Positions 55,062-64,000 of a stretch of DNA of 64,000 nucleotides are shown here, in pieces. Positions within the stretch are counted from its first letter, which is position 1; every line of letters begins with the position of its first letter. Position numbers and translations under genes: made by a program. The notes under the pieces are model-generated. The model was not told the DNA's origin, did not search any database, and saw only the letters and a list, made by a program, of their open reading frames with translations. The stretch comes from an uncultured Lachnospiraceae bacterium (GTDB taxonomy: Bacteria > Bacillota > Clostridia > Lachnospirales > Lachnospiraceae), in the NCBI GenBank assembly GCA_910588965.1, contig CAJUSO010000006.1, forward strand, positions 1 through 64,000, given 5' to 3'.

Positions 55062-56249
55062 ATGAAAAAACATAGGAAACAGATGCTTTGCCTGTTCATG
55101 GCATGTACCATAACCGTAAATGCGCCGTTGTATGCAATCGTGGCACAGGCACAGGAGGAGACGCCAGCGCCAGAAGAAGGCACGGAAGATACCCCCCAGC
55201 ACACCATAGACCAGATGATACCGGGGGATGAGGAGTTGCAGCAGCCATCCCAGGATGCAGATTTGGACCTTTCGGCGGACGATACCGCGCCGGAAACAGA
55301 AGCGCCCGTGCAGGAAGGGGAGGATAACGTAGAGAAAGATATGGATACGGCGCCGCCATCCGAAGGAATATCAGAGACAGGCGAGGCGCCAAATACAGAC
55401 GCCGCATCCCCTTTAAACCAGGAAGGGGAGGTTACCGAGCCTATTACGAAGGAAGATAAGCCATACCTGGCTCTGGGGGCGAACCTGACACAGCAGCAGC
55501 AGGCAACCGTACTGAGCCTGTTAGGCATCAACCCAGCGGAACTTTCCGAGTATGATGTGATTTATATTACCAATGAGGAAGAGCATTCCTATTTAGGGAA
55601 CTATGTGGATGCCAAAAAAATAGGGACCAGGGCCCTGTCCTCTGTCCTGATTGTAAAGCGGGAAAAAGGGAATGGGATTAATATTACTACAAAGAATATT
55701 TCTTACTGTACCATTGGCATGTATAAGAATGCGCTGATTACTGCAGGGATTACGGATGCGGACATTATTGTGGCAGGTCCCACGCCGATTTCCGGTACGG
55801 CGGCCCTGGTAGGGGCAATGAAGGCATATGCCGTTATGACCGGGGAGGCTGTTTCGGAGGAGAGTATGGATACTGCCCTAAACGAGCTGGTGCTGACCGG
55901 GGATATTGCAGAAAACGTAGGGGATTCCGAGAAGGCGGAAGAATTGATTGCTTACCTGAAGCAGGAGGTAATTGGCCGCAGCCTTGAGAGCGACAGTGAA
56001 ATCCAGGAGGTGGTAGAGGATGCCTGCGACGAATTCCAGGTTAAGCTGTCTGACAGCCAGGTGCAGGAACTGGTAGGCTTATTAAAGAAAATTGGGAGCC
56101 TGGATTTGGATTTGGACTCTATCAAGAAACAGGCGGAAGCCCTCTATGAGAAGCTTTCTGATATCAATGTGGATACCGAAGGGATTTTTGAGAAAATCAA
56201 AGGTTTTTTCCAGGGGATTATTGACTTTTTCGTAGGCCTGTTTTCCTGA
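55062..56249 (+). CDS. DUF1002 domain-containing exported protein
   Basis: A 395-residue protein. Signal peptide with cleavage near AQA (about 30), an acidic low-complexity region to about 125, then the DUF1002 domain (ALGANLTQQQQATVLSLLGI ... YKNALITAGITDADIIVAGPT), and a C-terminal helical tail. Bacillus YpuA is a member. Function unknown; an extracellular or wall-associated role is likely. Confidence 0.85.
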   Translation: MKKHRKQMLCLFMACTITVNAPLYAIVAQAQEETPAPEEGTEDTPQHTIDQMIPGDEELQQPSQDADLDLSADDTAPETEAPVQEGEDNVEKDMDTAPPSEGISETGEAPNTDAASPLNQEGEVTEPITKEDKPYLALGANLTQQQQATVLSLLGINPAELSEYDVIYITNEEEHSYLGNYVDAKKIGTRALSSVLIVKREKGNGINITTKNISYCTIGMYKNALITAGITDADIIVAGPTPISGTAALVGAMKAYAVMTGEAVSEESMDTALNELVLTGDIAENVGDSEKAEELIAYLKQEVIGRSLESDSEIQEVVEDACDEFQVKLSDSQVQELVGLLKKIGSLDLDLDSIKKQAEALYEKLSDINVDTEGIFEKIKGFFQGIIDFFVGLFS

Positions 56250-56287
56250 GTGCCAGAACCGGCCATGTCCTGGAGGAGGAAGATGTG

Positions 56288-57148
56288 ATGGAAGCCTATA
56301 CGGGATTTGCAGAGGTCTATGATTTGTTTATGGATAATGTGCCCTATGGGGAATGGGGCCGATATTTGGTTGGCTTGCTGCGGGAATATCAGGTGAGCCA
56401 GGGGATTGTGCTGGAATTAGGCTGCGGCACAGGGAAGATGACAAGGCTCTTGGCTGCGGCAGGCTATGATATGATAGGCATAGATAATTCCCAGGAAATG
56501 CTGCAGGTTGCCAGGGAAGCATCCGAAGAGCCAGAGAAGGCTTTCCTGGCATCAGTTGTGGAAGCATCCGGAGTGCCGGAAGAGGCTCCCCTGGCGCCAG
56601 ACGGGGAAGGCATCCTTTATTTACTGCAGGATATGCAGGAGTTTGAATTGTATGGGACAGTCCGGGCGGTGGTAAGCGTCTGCGACTCTATGAATTATAT
56701 CTTAGAGGAGGAAGGCCTGCTGCGGGTTTTTTCATTGGTAAACAATTATTTAGACCCAGGGGGTGTTTTTATATTCGATTTGAATACCCCCTATAAATAC
56801 AGGGAATTACTAGGAGAAAGCGTCGTCTGTGAGAACCGCCCAGAAGGCAGCTTTATCTGGGAGAACTTTTTTGATGAGGAGGAGCAGGTGAATCAATACG
56901 ACCTAACGCTTTTTATCCGGGAGGACGGAAGCGGCGGGGCAGGGGAAGGGCTATACCGCAAATATGAGGAGACGCATTTCCAGCGTGCCTATGGGATTGG
57001 GCAGGTGAAGAGCCTTTTGGAGCAGGCTGGCATGGAATTTATAGCGGTTTATGATGCGTTTACCCATAATCCTCCAAAAGAGGACAGCGAGAGGGTATAT
57101 TTTATTGCAAGGGAGCGGGGGAAGCCAGGCAATCAGGCAAACTTCTGA
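56288..57148 (+). CDS. Class I SAM-dependent methyltransferase
   Basis: Methyltransferase of 286 residues with the SAM-binding motif VLELGCGTGKMTRLLAAAG near 41 and acidic GIDNSQEML next to it. It is a small-molecule-type enzyme; substrate unknown. ATG 56288 follows GGAGGAGG. A second methyltransferase of similar type is at 62686. Confidence 0.85.
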   Translation: MEAYTGFAEVYDLFMDNVPYGEWGRYLVGLLREYQVSQGIVLELGCGTGKMTRLLAAAGYDMIGIDNSQEMLQVAREASEEPEKAFLASVVEASGVPEEAPLAPDGEGILYLLQDMQEFELYGTVRAVVSVCDSMNYILEEEGLLRVFSLVNNYLDPGGVFIFDLNTPYKYRELLGESVVCENRPEGSFIWENFFDEEEQVNQYDLTLFIREDGSGGAGEGLYRKYEETHFQRAYGIGQVKSLLEQAGMEFIAVYDAFTHNPPKEDSERVYFIARERGKPGNQANF

Positions 57149-57224
57149 GGGCAGGGATCTGTAGGTAAAGGCGGCCTGCCAAGGACATGGCAGGCGGCGT
57201 GATAGGAGAGTGAGGAAACGGCAG

Positions 57225-58115
57225 ATGGAGCAAGGGAAAGACTACATTGTAAGGGCGACGGCAGCAGAGGGGCAGGTACGGGCATTTGCCATCCGTTCCC
57301 GAAAGCTGGTGGAGCAGGCCAGGATATACCATAATACAAGCCCGGTAATGACAGCGGCGCTGGGGCGGCTGCTAAGCGGCGGCGCTATGATGGGCGTTAT
57401 GATGAAGGGAGAGAAGGATTTGCTGACCCTCCAGGTTAGGGGCAGCGGTGAGGCAAAGGGCATGACGGTAACGGCAGACAGCCAGGGGAATGTAAAGGGC
57501 TATCCCCAGGTGCCGGATGTGATGCGCCCCCCCAATGCCGAGGGCAAGCTGGATGTGGGAGGCGCGATTGGCAGCGGGATTTTAAGCGTCATCAAAGACA
57601 TAGGGCTAAAGGAGCCATATGTAGGCCAAGTGGCTTTGCAGACTTCAGAGATTGCGGAGGATTTGACCTATTATTTTGCAGCATCGGAACAAGTGCCTTC
57701 CGCCGTGGGCCTGGGCGTGCTGATGAACCGGGATAATACGGTGCGCCAGGCAGGCGGCTTTATCATCCAGCTGATGCCAGGGGCAGGGGAAGGGATTGTG
57801 GGCGCTTTAGAGGCAGCTATGGCCAAGATGGATTCCGTGACAGAGATGCTGGAGCAGGGAGACACCCCGGAAATGCTGCTGGAGCGGCTCTTGGGGAGCC
57901 TTGGCCTGGAGGTTCTGGGCCATATCCCCGCCCATTACCGCTGTGACTGTTCTAAGGAGCGCGTATCCAGGGCTGTTGCCAGCATCGGTGCGAAGGACTT
58001 AAGGGAACTGGCAGAAAGCTGCGAGCCCATCGAAGTGGCCTGCCAGTTCTGCGGCAGGCGTTATGTCTTTACCCCAGAGGATATGGAGGGACTGTTGGAA
58101 AGGAGCCAGGCATGA
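57225..58115 (+). CDS. hslO: Redox-regulated chaperone Hsp33
   Basis: Holdase active under oxidative stress, 296 residues. The zinc switch is CDC and CQFC at the C-terminus (CxC...CxxC). N-terminal DYIVRATAAEGQVRAFAI is typical. ATG 57225 chosen with GAGG upstream; a GTG at 57210 adds five residues. It overlaps nadE by 4 nt. Confidence 0.95.
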   Translation: MEQGKDYIVRATAAEGQVRAFAIRSRKLVEQARIYHNTSPVMTAALGRLLSGGAMMGVMMKGEKDLLTLQVRGSGEAKGMTVTADSQGNVKGYPQVPDVMRPPNAEGKLDVGGAIGSGILSVIKDIGLKEPYVGQVALQTSEIAEDLTYYFAASEQVPSAVGLGVLMNRDNTVRQAGGFIIQLMPGAGEGIVGALEAAMAKMDSVTEMLEQGDTPEMLLERLLGSLGLEVLGHIPAHYRCDCSKERVSRAVASIGAKDLRELAESCEPIEVACQFCGRRYVFTPEDMEGLLERSQA

Positions 58116-60061
58116 AGGATGGGTTTATCAAGGCGGCGGCCCTGACCCCCAAAATCCGGGTGGCAGACCCCGCGTACAACAAGCGGGCAATCATTGAGAA
58201 GATAGAAGAAGCAGAGAGCCAGAGGGCTGTAGTGGCCGTATTCCCGGAATTGTGCATCACAGGGTATACCTGCGGGGATCTGTTTTTGATGGACACGCTG
58301 CTGTGCCAGGCGCAGGACGCGCTTTTGGAAATCGCGGCAGAGACCAATGGGAAAAATATGCTGGTCTTTGTAGGCTTGCCTTTCCCCTGGAAAGGCAGGC
58401 TCTACAACGTGGCGGCAGCCTTGGCAAACGGCGCGGTGCTGGGATTCGTACCCAAGAGGTGCATCCCAAATTACAACGAGTTTTACGAAGGCCGGTATTT
58501 TACGCCAGGGGAGGAGGAACCTGTGGAAGTCTCCTTAAAAGACGGCAGGAAAATCCCCATGGGCAGCCGCCTGCTGTTCTGCCCAGACAGCCTGCCTTTG
58601 CTTAAGGTTGGCGCAGAAATCTGTGAGGATTTGTGGACGCCCAGCCCGCCCAGCATTTCCCATGCGCTGGCGGGGGCAAACCTGGTTGTGAACCTGTCCG
58701 CTAGCGATGAGGCCACCGGGAAGAGCCGCTACCGGAAAAATCTGGTGGAAGGCCAGTCTGCAAGGCTGCTCTGCGGCTATGTCTATGCCAGCGCAGGGGA
58801 CGGGGAGTCCACCCAGGACGTGGTCTATTCCGCCCACAATATGATTGCCGAGAACGGCATCATGCTGGCGGAGGCCAGGCGGTTCCAGAACCAGCCTGTC
58901 TATGGGGAAGTCGATATCAAGAGGCTGGACGGCCAGCGCCGGAAGATGTCCACCTTTACAGGGCGCCCGGCGCCTTACCAAGAGATATCCTTCCATCTGC
59001 GCCAGGAACAGACGGCCCTTACCCGCTTTGTGGATCCCCATCCCTTCGTGCCTGGCGGGCAGGAAGAGCGCCGCAAGCGGTGTGAAGAAATCCTGTCCAT
59101 CCAGTCCATGGGGCTGAAAAAGCGGCTGGAGCATACCGGATGCTGCCAGGCGGTGGTGGGTATTTCCGGCGGATTGGATTCCACCCTGGCGCTTCTGGTG
59201 ACGGTGCGGGCTTTTGATCTTTTGGGGCTTAGCCGGAAGGGGGTCCGGGCGGTGACCATGCCGGGCTTTGGCACTACAGGCCGTACTTATGGCAATGCCG
59301 TAAGCCTAATCCGCTGCCTGGGGGTAGGGTTCCAGGAGGTGGATATCAAAGAAGCGGTACAAGTCCATTTCCGGGATATCGCCCAGGAAGAGGGCAAGCA
59401 TGACATTACTTACGAGAACAGCCAGGCCAGGGAGCGGACCCAGATCCTGATGGATATCGCGAACCAGGGAAACGGCCTGGTCATTGGCACAGGCGACATG
59501 TCGGAACTGGCCTTGGGCTGGGCGACTTATAATGGGGACCATATGTCTATGTATGGGGTCAATGCTTCCGTGCCCAAGACCCTGGTACGCCATCTGGTGC
59601 AGTATTATGCAGATACCTGCGGGGTAGGGCAGCTTCGCGATATCCTGCTGGATATCCTGGACACGCCGGTCAGCCCGGAGCTTTTGCCTCCGGAGGACGG
59701 TAAGATTTCCCAGAAAACAGAGGATATCGTAGGGCCTTATGAACTCCACGATTTCTTCCTGTACCATATGCTCCGTTCTGGATTTGAGCCGGGCAAAATT
59801 TTCCGCCTGGCTGTGTACGCCTTTGGCCGGGATGCCTCTGGCTACGGCCAGGAAACCATCTTAAAATGGCTAAAGGTATTTGTAAGGCGTTTCTTCTCCC
59901 AACAGTTTAAACGCTCCTGCCTGCCGGACGGGCCTAAGGTGGGGACGGTGGCAGTATCCCCCAGGGGAGACCTGCGGATGCCCAGCGATGCCAGCGCGGC
60001 AGCCTGGATGGCACAGGTAGAGGCACTGGAACAATTCTATGGAGAAAACGGCGCGAGGTGA
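58112..60061 (+). CDS. nadE: Glutamine-dependent NAD+ synthetase
   Basis: Last step of NAD synthesis, 649 residues: nitrilase-type glutaminase (1-270; catalytic E46, K115, C171 in EICEDLW) fused to the NadE synthetase with P-loop SGGLDST. ATGA overlap with hslO. It ends by overlapping the ribosome-site region of the flavodoxin gene. With pncB it serves nicotinate salvage. Confidence 0.96.
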   Translation: MKDGFIKAAALTPKIRVADPAYNKRAIIEKIEEAESQRAVVAVFPELCITGYTCGDLFLMDTLLCQAQDALLEIAAETNGKNMLVFVGLPFPWKGRLYNVAAALANGAVLGFVPKRCIPNYNEFYEGRYFTPGEEEPVEVSLKDGRKIPMGSRLLFCPDSLPLLKVGAEICEDLWTPSPPSISHALAGANLVVNLSASDEATGKSRYRKNLVEGQSARLLCGYVYASAGDGESTQDVVYSAHNMIAENGIMLAEARRFQNQPVYGEVDIKRLDGQRRKMSTFTGRPAPYQEISFHLRQEQTALTRFVDPHPFVPGGQEERRKRCEEILSIQSMGLKKRLEHTGCCQAVVGISGGLDSTLALLVTVRAFDLLGLSRKGVRAVTMPGFGTTGRTYGNAVSLIRCLGVGFQEVDIKEAVQVHFRDIAQEEGKHDITYENSQARERTQILMDIANQGNGLVIGTGDMSELALGWATYNGDHMSMYGVNASVPKTLVRHLVQYYADTCGVGQLRDILLDILDTPVSPELLPPEDGKISQKTEDIVGPYELHDFFLYHMLRSGFEPGKIFRLAVYAFGRDASGYGQETILKWLKVFVRRFFSQQFKRSCLPDGPKVGTVAVSPRGDLRMPSDASAAAWMAQVEALEQFYGENGAR

Positions 60062-60066
60062 ATGTC

Positions 60067-60570
60067 ATGGATTACATGGTGGTCTATTCCAGCAAGACAG
60101 GGAATACGAAGAAAATAGCCACTGAGATTTTCAGTGCCCTGCCGGGGATGTCGAAGGATATGCAGCATATAGAAGAATACAAAGGGAAGGACGCAGACAT
60201 GTTTTTCGTGGGCTTCTGGGTAGACCGGGGCACCTGCGATATGTCTGTCATTGAGATGCTCTCCAGGCTCCACGGGAAAAAGGTGGCTTTGTTCGGCACC
60301 TGCGGCCTGGGGCACGATGCAGAATACTATAAAATGATTGAGCAGAAGGTAGAGGTATGGGTCCCAGACGACTGCGAATACCTGGGTGCTTTCCTCTGCC
60401 AGGGCAAGATGCCCATGCAGCTGCGGGAAAATTATGAAATCCCGATGGAAGACCCCAGGCAGGAAGCCTGGCGCAGGCAGATGCTGCGGAATTTCGACGA
60501 AGGGCTGTTCCATCCCAATGAAGAAGATGTAAGGAAAGCCCGGGAATTTGTAAAGAGGCTGATGCGCTGA
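60067..60570 (+). CDS. Flavodoxin-family protein
   Basis: A 167-residue flavodoxin-like protein. The FMN phosphate loop is YSSKTGNTKKIA (residues about 7-18). FFVGFWVDRGTCDM and LFGTCGLG form the other flavin-contacting loops. GAGGTGA stands 5 nt before ATG 60067; GTG 60058 is the alternative start. It is a likely electron carrier, or quinone-type reductase, with partner unknown. It is cotranscribed with nadE. Confidence 0.88.
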   Translation: MDYMVVYSSKTGNTKKIATEIFSALPGMSKDMQHIEEYKGKDADMFFVGFWVDRGTCDMSVIEMLSRLHGKKVALFGTCGLGHDAEYYKMIEQKVEVWVPDDCEYLGAFLCQGKMPMQLRENYEIPMEDPRQEAWRRQMLRNFDEGLFHPNEEDVRKAREFVKRLMR

Positions 60571-60573
60571 ACG

Positions 60574-60637
60574 CTTGGCAGTTCGGTTAATTGCTTGCCT
60601 GAATCCAATCAGCTGCGCAATTAACCGGATATCCAAG
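60574..60637. repeat. Long nested inverted repeat behind the flavodoxin gene
   Basis: CGGTTAATTGC (60584-60594) pairs perfectly with GCAATTAACCG (60617-60627), and outside it CTTGG (60574-60578) pairs with CCAAG (60633-60637). No T-tract follows, so it is not a canonical terminator. Confidence 0.75.
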
Positions 60638-60746
60638 CCGGGTACAAGGAAGAAAATGATAGGCAGCCCTGTGCCCGTCTGCGGCACGCCTGCCCCATTG
60701 GCCCGCGAAACCGTATTGGGAGTTTCAGGCTTTCCCATCGTTTTGT

Positions 60747-61007
60747 TTATTCTGCCCCATCGCCAGTGGAAGAAACGTCTGTCATATAATCATTGATGGC
60801 GCTTAAGTCCACCTCGGTCTGCACTACCTTATCGTTGTCAGAAGCGCGGAAATACCCATAGGCAGAATAGCCTACCCAGCCAATGACGGCAACGCCGACG
60901 ATTGCGGCGCATCCAGTGGAAAGGGTGCGTTTCATCTTCTCTTTCTTCATGGTCTTTTTGCGGTTTGCTTTTTCCTGTTTATACCGGTCTACTTTTGCTT
61001 GGCTCAT
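60747..61007 (-). CDS. Small single-pass membrane protein, hypothetical
   Basis: An 86-residue protein: a highly basic N-terminus (1-28), one transmembrane helix (about 32-53) and an acidic tail. The charge pattern sets N-in, C-out. AAGGAGA is 7 nt before the ATG at 61007; a longer frame starts at 61049 without support. ATTATA at 61060-61065 may be its -10. No recognised family. Confidence 0.7.
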   Translation of the reverse strand: MSQAKVDRYKQEKANRKKTMKKEKMKRTLSTGCAAIVGVAVIGWVGYSAYGYFRASDNDKVVQTEVDLSAINDYMTDVSSTGDGAE

Positions 61008-61132
61008 AATAAATCTCCTTATTTTCCTTAAAATTAGGCGTCTGCCCACATCAACCCTGATTATACACCATTTTTGTGAAAAAGTCTTGAAAAAAATAAA
61101 AAAACAAGAAAAAATGTAATGGAGGGAATCTT

Positions 61133-61648
61133 ATGAATTTAATTGCAGCAGCAGACGCGGGCTGGGGCATTGGCTTCCAAAACCGCCTATTGGCGCATAT
61201 CCCGGAGGATATGGAATTTTTTAAAGAAATGACGGCGGGGCATGTGGCTGTGATGGGAAGGAGGACATTAGAGAGCCTCCCCGGCGGCCAGCCCCTAAAA
61301 GGCAGGAGAAACCTGGTGCTGACCCAGGACATTTCCTTCCAGAGAAAGGGCGCTGCCATTGTGCACAGCATCCAGGAACTCCTTCAGGAACTTACGCCTT
61401 TTGGCAGCAAGGAAGTCTATGTGATAGGGGGGGCATGCGTCTACCGCCAGCTGCTGGGCTTTTGTGATACTGCCTATATCACAAAGATTTCCCATACGTT
61501 CCAGGCAGATGCCTTCCTCCCAAACCTGGACAGGCAGGAAGGCTGGGAACTGGCGGCTTCCAGCAAAGAGCAGGTTTCCGCTGCCAATGGCCTGAAATAC
61601 CGTTTCCTAACATATAGGAGAAGGCAAGAGGCGCACAGTGCGCCCTAG
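61133..61648 (+). CDS. folA: Dihydrofolate reductase
   Basis: Reduces dihydrofolate with NADPH, 171 residues. NLIAAADAGWGIGFQNRLLAHIPEDMEFFKE carries the Met20-type loop and catalytic acid (here E/D after PEDM), and VAVMGRRTLESLPG plus VYVIGGACVYRQLL are conserved. No thyA gene is adjacent, unlike in many bacteria. It ends at a small GC palindrome (61630-61644). Confidence 0.92.
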   Translation: MNLIAAADAGWGIGFQNRLLAHIPEDMEFFKEMTAGHVAVMGRRTLESLPGGQPLKGRRNLVLTQDISFQRKGAAIVHSIQELLQELTPFGSKEVYVIGGACVYRQLLGFCDTAYITKISHTFQADAFLPNLDRQEGWELAASSKEQVSAANGLKYRFLTYRRRQEAHSAP

Positions 61649-61704
61649 GCGGATACCAGCGTACATAAGCAGGGACAATCGTTGGAGCAAAGGAGCAATA
61701 TGCT

Positions 61705-62655
61705 ATGATGGAAAATTTTATTTTTAGTATCAATGTGACAATCCCCATTTTCTTGGTCATGGTGTTAGGATGGGCCTTGAAACAGGCGCGTATGCTGGAT
61801 GGCAATTTCGTATCCGTGGCCAATAAATTCAATTTCAGCATCACCCTGCCTTTCCTGCTGTTTCGGGATATTTCCGCCGTGGATATCCGCGCCGTGTTTG
61901 ACCTGGAGTACGTGCTGTTCTGCGCCGCCTCCAGTTCTGCATGTTTCTGGGCAATCTGGGGCGGCGCCAAGCTATTCCTGAAAGACCGTTCCTTGACAGG
62001 GGCTTTTGTACAGGCGTCCTTCCGCAGCAGCGCAGCCGTTATGGGGCTGGCGTTCATCCAGAACATCTACGGGCCGTCGGCAATGGGGCCATTGATGATT
62101 ATAGGGGCCGTCCCCCTTTATAATATCTATTCTGTGCTGGTACTGACTTTTGAAGGCTCCCATGCCTCCATGGATAGGCGTGGGAAACTCAAAGAGGCCT
62201 GCGCCAATATCCTGAAAAACCCCATTATCCTGGCTATTTTCCTGGGGCTGGCCGTATCCTTCTTCCATATCACGTTTCCTGTTTGGATAAACAAGGCCAT
62301 CCAGAACGTAGCGCAGATGGCTACCCCGCTGGCCCTGGTAACGTTAGGCGCCGGGTTTGAAGGCCGCAAAGCCTTAGCAAAGCTAAAACCCACCTTGGCG
62401 GCGTCTTTTTTAAAGCTCATAGCCCAGCCCGCCCTGATCCTGCCGGTAGCCCTAGCCCTAGGCTTCGGCCGTGAAAAACTAGTCGCTATCCTTATCATGC
62501 TGGCAGCCCCCGCCACGCCCAGCTGTTATATCATGGCCAAAAACATGGGGCATGACGGCACGCTGACTGCCAGCACGGTAGTAGCTACTACGCTGCTCTC
62601 TGCTTTTACCCTAACCGGCTGGATCTTCCTGCTGAAAATCCTTGGCTACCTATAG
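61705..62655 (+). CDS. AEC (auxin efflux carrier) family transporter
   Basis: A 316-residue membrane protein with about ten helices, an AEC/BART-superfamily permease. FLVMVLGWALKQARMLD near the N-terminus and LVTLGAGFEGRKALAKLKP in the middle are typical. Bacterial members carry organic acids such as malate or malonate. AAAGGAG precedes the start; ATG 61708 is an equal alternative. Confidence 0.87.
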   Translation: MMENFIFSINVTIPIFLVMVLGWALKQARMLDGNFVSVANKFNFSITLPFLLFRDISAVDIRAVFDLEYVLFCAASSSACFWAIWGGAKLFLKDRSLTGAFVQASFRSSAAVMGLAFIQNIYGPSAMGPLMIIGAVPLYNIYSVLVLTFEGSHASMDRRGKLKEACANILKNPIILAIFLGLAVSFFHITFPVWINKAIQNVAQMATPLALVTLGAGFEGRKALAKLKPTLAASFLKLIAQPALILPVALALGFGREKLVAILIMLAAPATPSCYIMAKNMGHDGTLTASTVVATTLLSAFTLTGWIFLLKILGYL

Positions 62656-62685
62656 GGGCATTTGGGCCGGCTTTCCCCCTTTGCC

Positions 62686-63441
62686 CTATTTCTGCGCCAT
62701 TACGCAATACCAATCCGCCCGTTCCGGGGGGACCTGCTCAAAATAAGCGGGATGGCACATTACCTGGATCTTCCGGTATCCCAGTTCCTGGATTTTCCGT
62801 ATGACCTTTTCCCGGGAGATTGGGTAATATCTTTCATCAAAAACCTCTTTCTGCACAATACGCCCATTTTTTTCGAAAGCATACAGCAGATGGAATTCCA
62901 TCGACCCATCTGCACAGTAATCCCATAGCTGTACCAGGTTTACCCTGGTGTCCCCGGTAAACATAGGCTCGTAAAGATGGAAACGGTTGTGCTCCTCCAG
63001 GATTTTGTCCCAGTTGCGCATGTCATAATAAAGATACCCGCCCTTTTTTACCAGGCGGTCCATCTGTTCCAGGGTCTTTTCCAAGTCCTCATTCGGCACA
63101 TGGGGCAGGGAATTCCCAGTGCTGGACACACAGTCAAAAGTTTCTTCAAACTTTTCTGTAAGCTTCCGGAAATCACATTCCCGCAAATTTATGGGCACCC
63201 TGTGCCAATCTGCCTTTTGCTTGCATTTTGCCAGCATCTCCCCGTTTAAATCCGAGCCGTACAGACTTATCCCAAGTTCTGCGACAGGCAGCGTCAGGCT
63301 TCCTGTCCCAATACTTACATCCAGTAGGCTCTGTATCTCTTTTCCTTCCAGTACCTTAACCCAGTGCTTTTTCACAGCCTGGAATTTTTCCACATTTTCA
63401 AACAAATCATAGATATCTGTCCTGTCATATAAAGTAGCCAT
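62686..63441 (-). CDS. Class I SAM-dependent methyltransferase
   Basis: A 251-residue methyltransferase. The SAM motif is SLLDVSIGTGSLTLPVAELG (about 38-57), with DLNGEML as the ribose-binding acid. The second half is typical of small-molecule methyltransferases (FERWDK-like RNWDKILEE). Converges with the AEC gene and diverges from putP. Substrate unknown. Confidence 0.85.
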   Translation of the reverse strand: MATLYDRTDIYDLFENVEKFQAVKKHWVKVLEGKEIQSLLDVSIGTGSLTLPVAELGISLYGSDLNGEMLAKCKQKADWHRVPINLRECDFRKLTEKFEETFDCVSSTGNSLPHVPNEDLEKTLEQMDRLVKKGGYLYYDMRNWDKILEEHNRFHLYEPMFTGDTRVNLVQLWDYCADGSMEFHLLYAFEKNGRIVQKEVFDERYYPISREKVIRKIQELGYRKIQVMCHPAYFEQVPPERADWYCVMAQK

Positions 63442-63510
63442 GTGTCCTCCTTCTCAAATCTTGATGCTATACTTATTCTACACCCTTTTTTGCCCTTGTG
63501 CAATCCACTC

Positions 63511-63539
63511 TTGACGTTAGCGCTATAATTTGCTAAAGT
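63511..63539 (+). promoter_or_regulatory. Promoter of putP
   Basis: TTGACG (63511-63516), 17 bp, TAAAGT (63534-63539) with TGc before it. A TATAAT at 63524-63529 is present but has no -35 at a usable distance. Confidence 0.6.
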
Positions 63540-63580
63540 ATGGAAGTAACATAAAATAAAATATATGAAGGAGTAAAGTT

Positions 63581-64000
63581 ATGACAATGAACACAATCTG
63601 GTTTTTCGTGGCATTTGCGGCATATCTGCTGATGATGGTTACAATTGGCGCATTCTATATGAAACGGAACAAGGATGCAGACGATTACTTTTTGGGAGGC
63701 CGCGGCTTGGGCGGCTGGGTGGCTGCCCTTTCCGCCCAGGCATCGGACATGAGCGGCTGGCTCCTGATGGGCCTGCCGGGCTCCGTCTATGCCCTTGGGA
63801 CGGGACAGGCATGGATTGCGGTAGGCCTGTTTATCGGGACGGTATTGAACTGGTACGTCATTTCTGCCAGGCTGCGCCGTTATACCATCCGTGCCAATAA
63901 TTCTGTGACTTTCCCGGAATACTTAGAAAACCGTTTCCATGACAAGAAGAAAATCCTGCTGCTGGTCTCTTCAATTGTGATTGTGGTATTCTTCCTGGTC
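63581..64000 (+). CDS. putP: Sodium/proline symporter, N-terminal part (truncated by window edge)
   Basis: SSS-family symporter, 140 residues seen. First helix at 5-27, then DADDYFLGGRGLGGWVAALS, followed by SAQASDMSGWLLMGLPGSVYALG, the sodium-binding TM2 signature of PutP. GAAGGAG stands 7 nt before the ATG. The frame continues past the window end. Confidence 0.9.
   Translation, partial: MTMNTIWFFVAFAAYLLMMVTIGAFYMKRNKDADDYFLGGRGLGGWVAALSAQASDMSGWLLMGLPGSVYALGTGQAWIAVGLFIGTVLNWYVISARLRRYTIRANNSVTFPEYLENRFHDKKKILLLVSSIVIVVFFLV

Noticed and set aside
63524..63529. TATAAT as -10 of putP
   Set aside because: No -35 hexamer lies 16-19 bp upstream, whereas TTGACG with TAAAGT has ideal spacing.

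Overview
The window looks like a chromosomal segment of a spore-forming, Gram-positive anaerobe of the Clostridia, most likely a gut Lachnospiraceae. This rests on the sequence: spo0A, a SpoVB-like flippase, the tig-clpP-clpX-lon-engB order, an iscR-iscS-iscU-mnmA operon, stand-alone IMP cyclohydrolase and AICAR formyltransferase genes instead of bifunctional purH, DUF5688 and DUF1002 proteins, strong AGGAGG ribosome sites, and moderate G+C. I see no rRNA, tRNA, CRISPR array, insertion sequence or prophage. A species cannot be named from this.

Layout: 1-4809 is a polyamine uptake operon (XRE-cupin regulator, potABCD) behind a strong promoter. 4911-9646 holds a DUF5688 protein, spo0A with glgA directly behind it, and an orphan DRE-TIM aldolase. 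9884-16133 is the proteostasis operon tig-clpP-clpX-lon-engB, running on into a zinc-type ABC importer (16120-18774). Then follow a cytoplasmic parvulin, an AI-2E family membrane protein, a histidine phosphatase, a SpoVB-like flippase and the Fe-S/thiouridine operon (23331-26584). 26703-35027 holds acetate kinase, a two-component system, two surface-type proteins, CheV and the last two steps of IMP synthesis. pncB follows on the minus strand.

The standout is 36718-45155: nine minus-strand genes facing an HxlR-type regulator. Reading from the regulator they encode a small cupin, an SDR reductase, a cyclase-family hydrolase, an MFS transporter, a BKACE (beta-keto acid cleavage) enzyme, a 63-residue zinc ribbon, a 3-hydroxyacyl-CoA-dehydrogenase-like enzyme and both subunits of an acetoacetate-type CoA transferase. 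The families match, step for step, the anaerobic phloroglucinol route: reduction to dihydrophloroglucinol, ring hydrolysis to 3-hydroxy-5-oxohexanoate, oxidation to triacetate, cleavage with acetyl-CoA to acetoacetate and acetoacetyl-CoA, and CoA transfer. The assignment is by family and context. The cupin, the zinc ribbon, the transporter and the regulatory sites are the least explained parts.

The remainder (45454-64000) holds a GAF/PAS hybrid histidine kinase, a lipoprotein form of trigger factor, asnS, a DHH phosphoesterase, recJ, a soluble diverged chemoreceptor-like protein, a DUF1002 exported protein, two methyltransferases, hslO-nadE-flavodoxin, dihydrofolate reductase, an AEC transporter and the start of a PutP-type sodium/proline symporter cut by the window edge.
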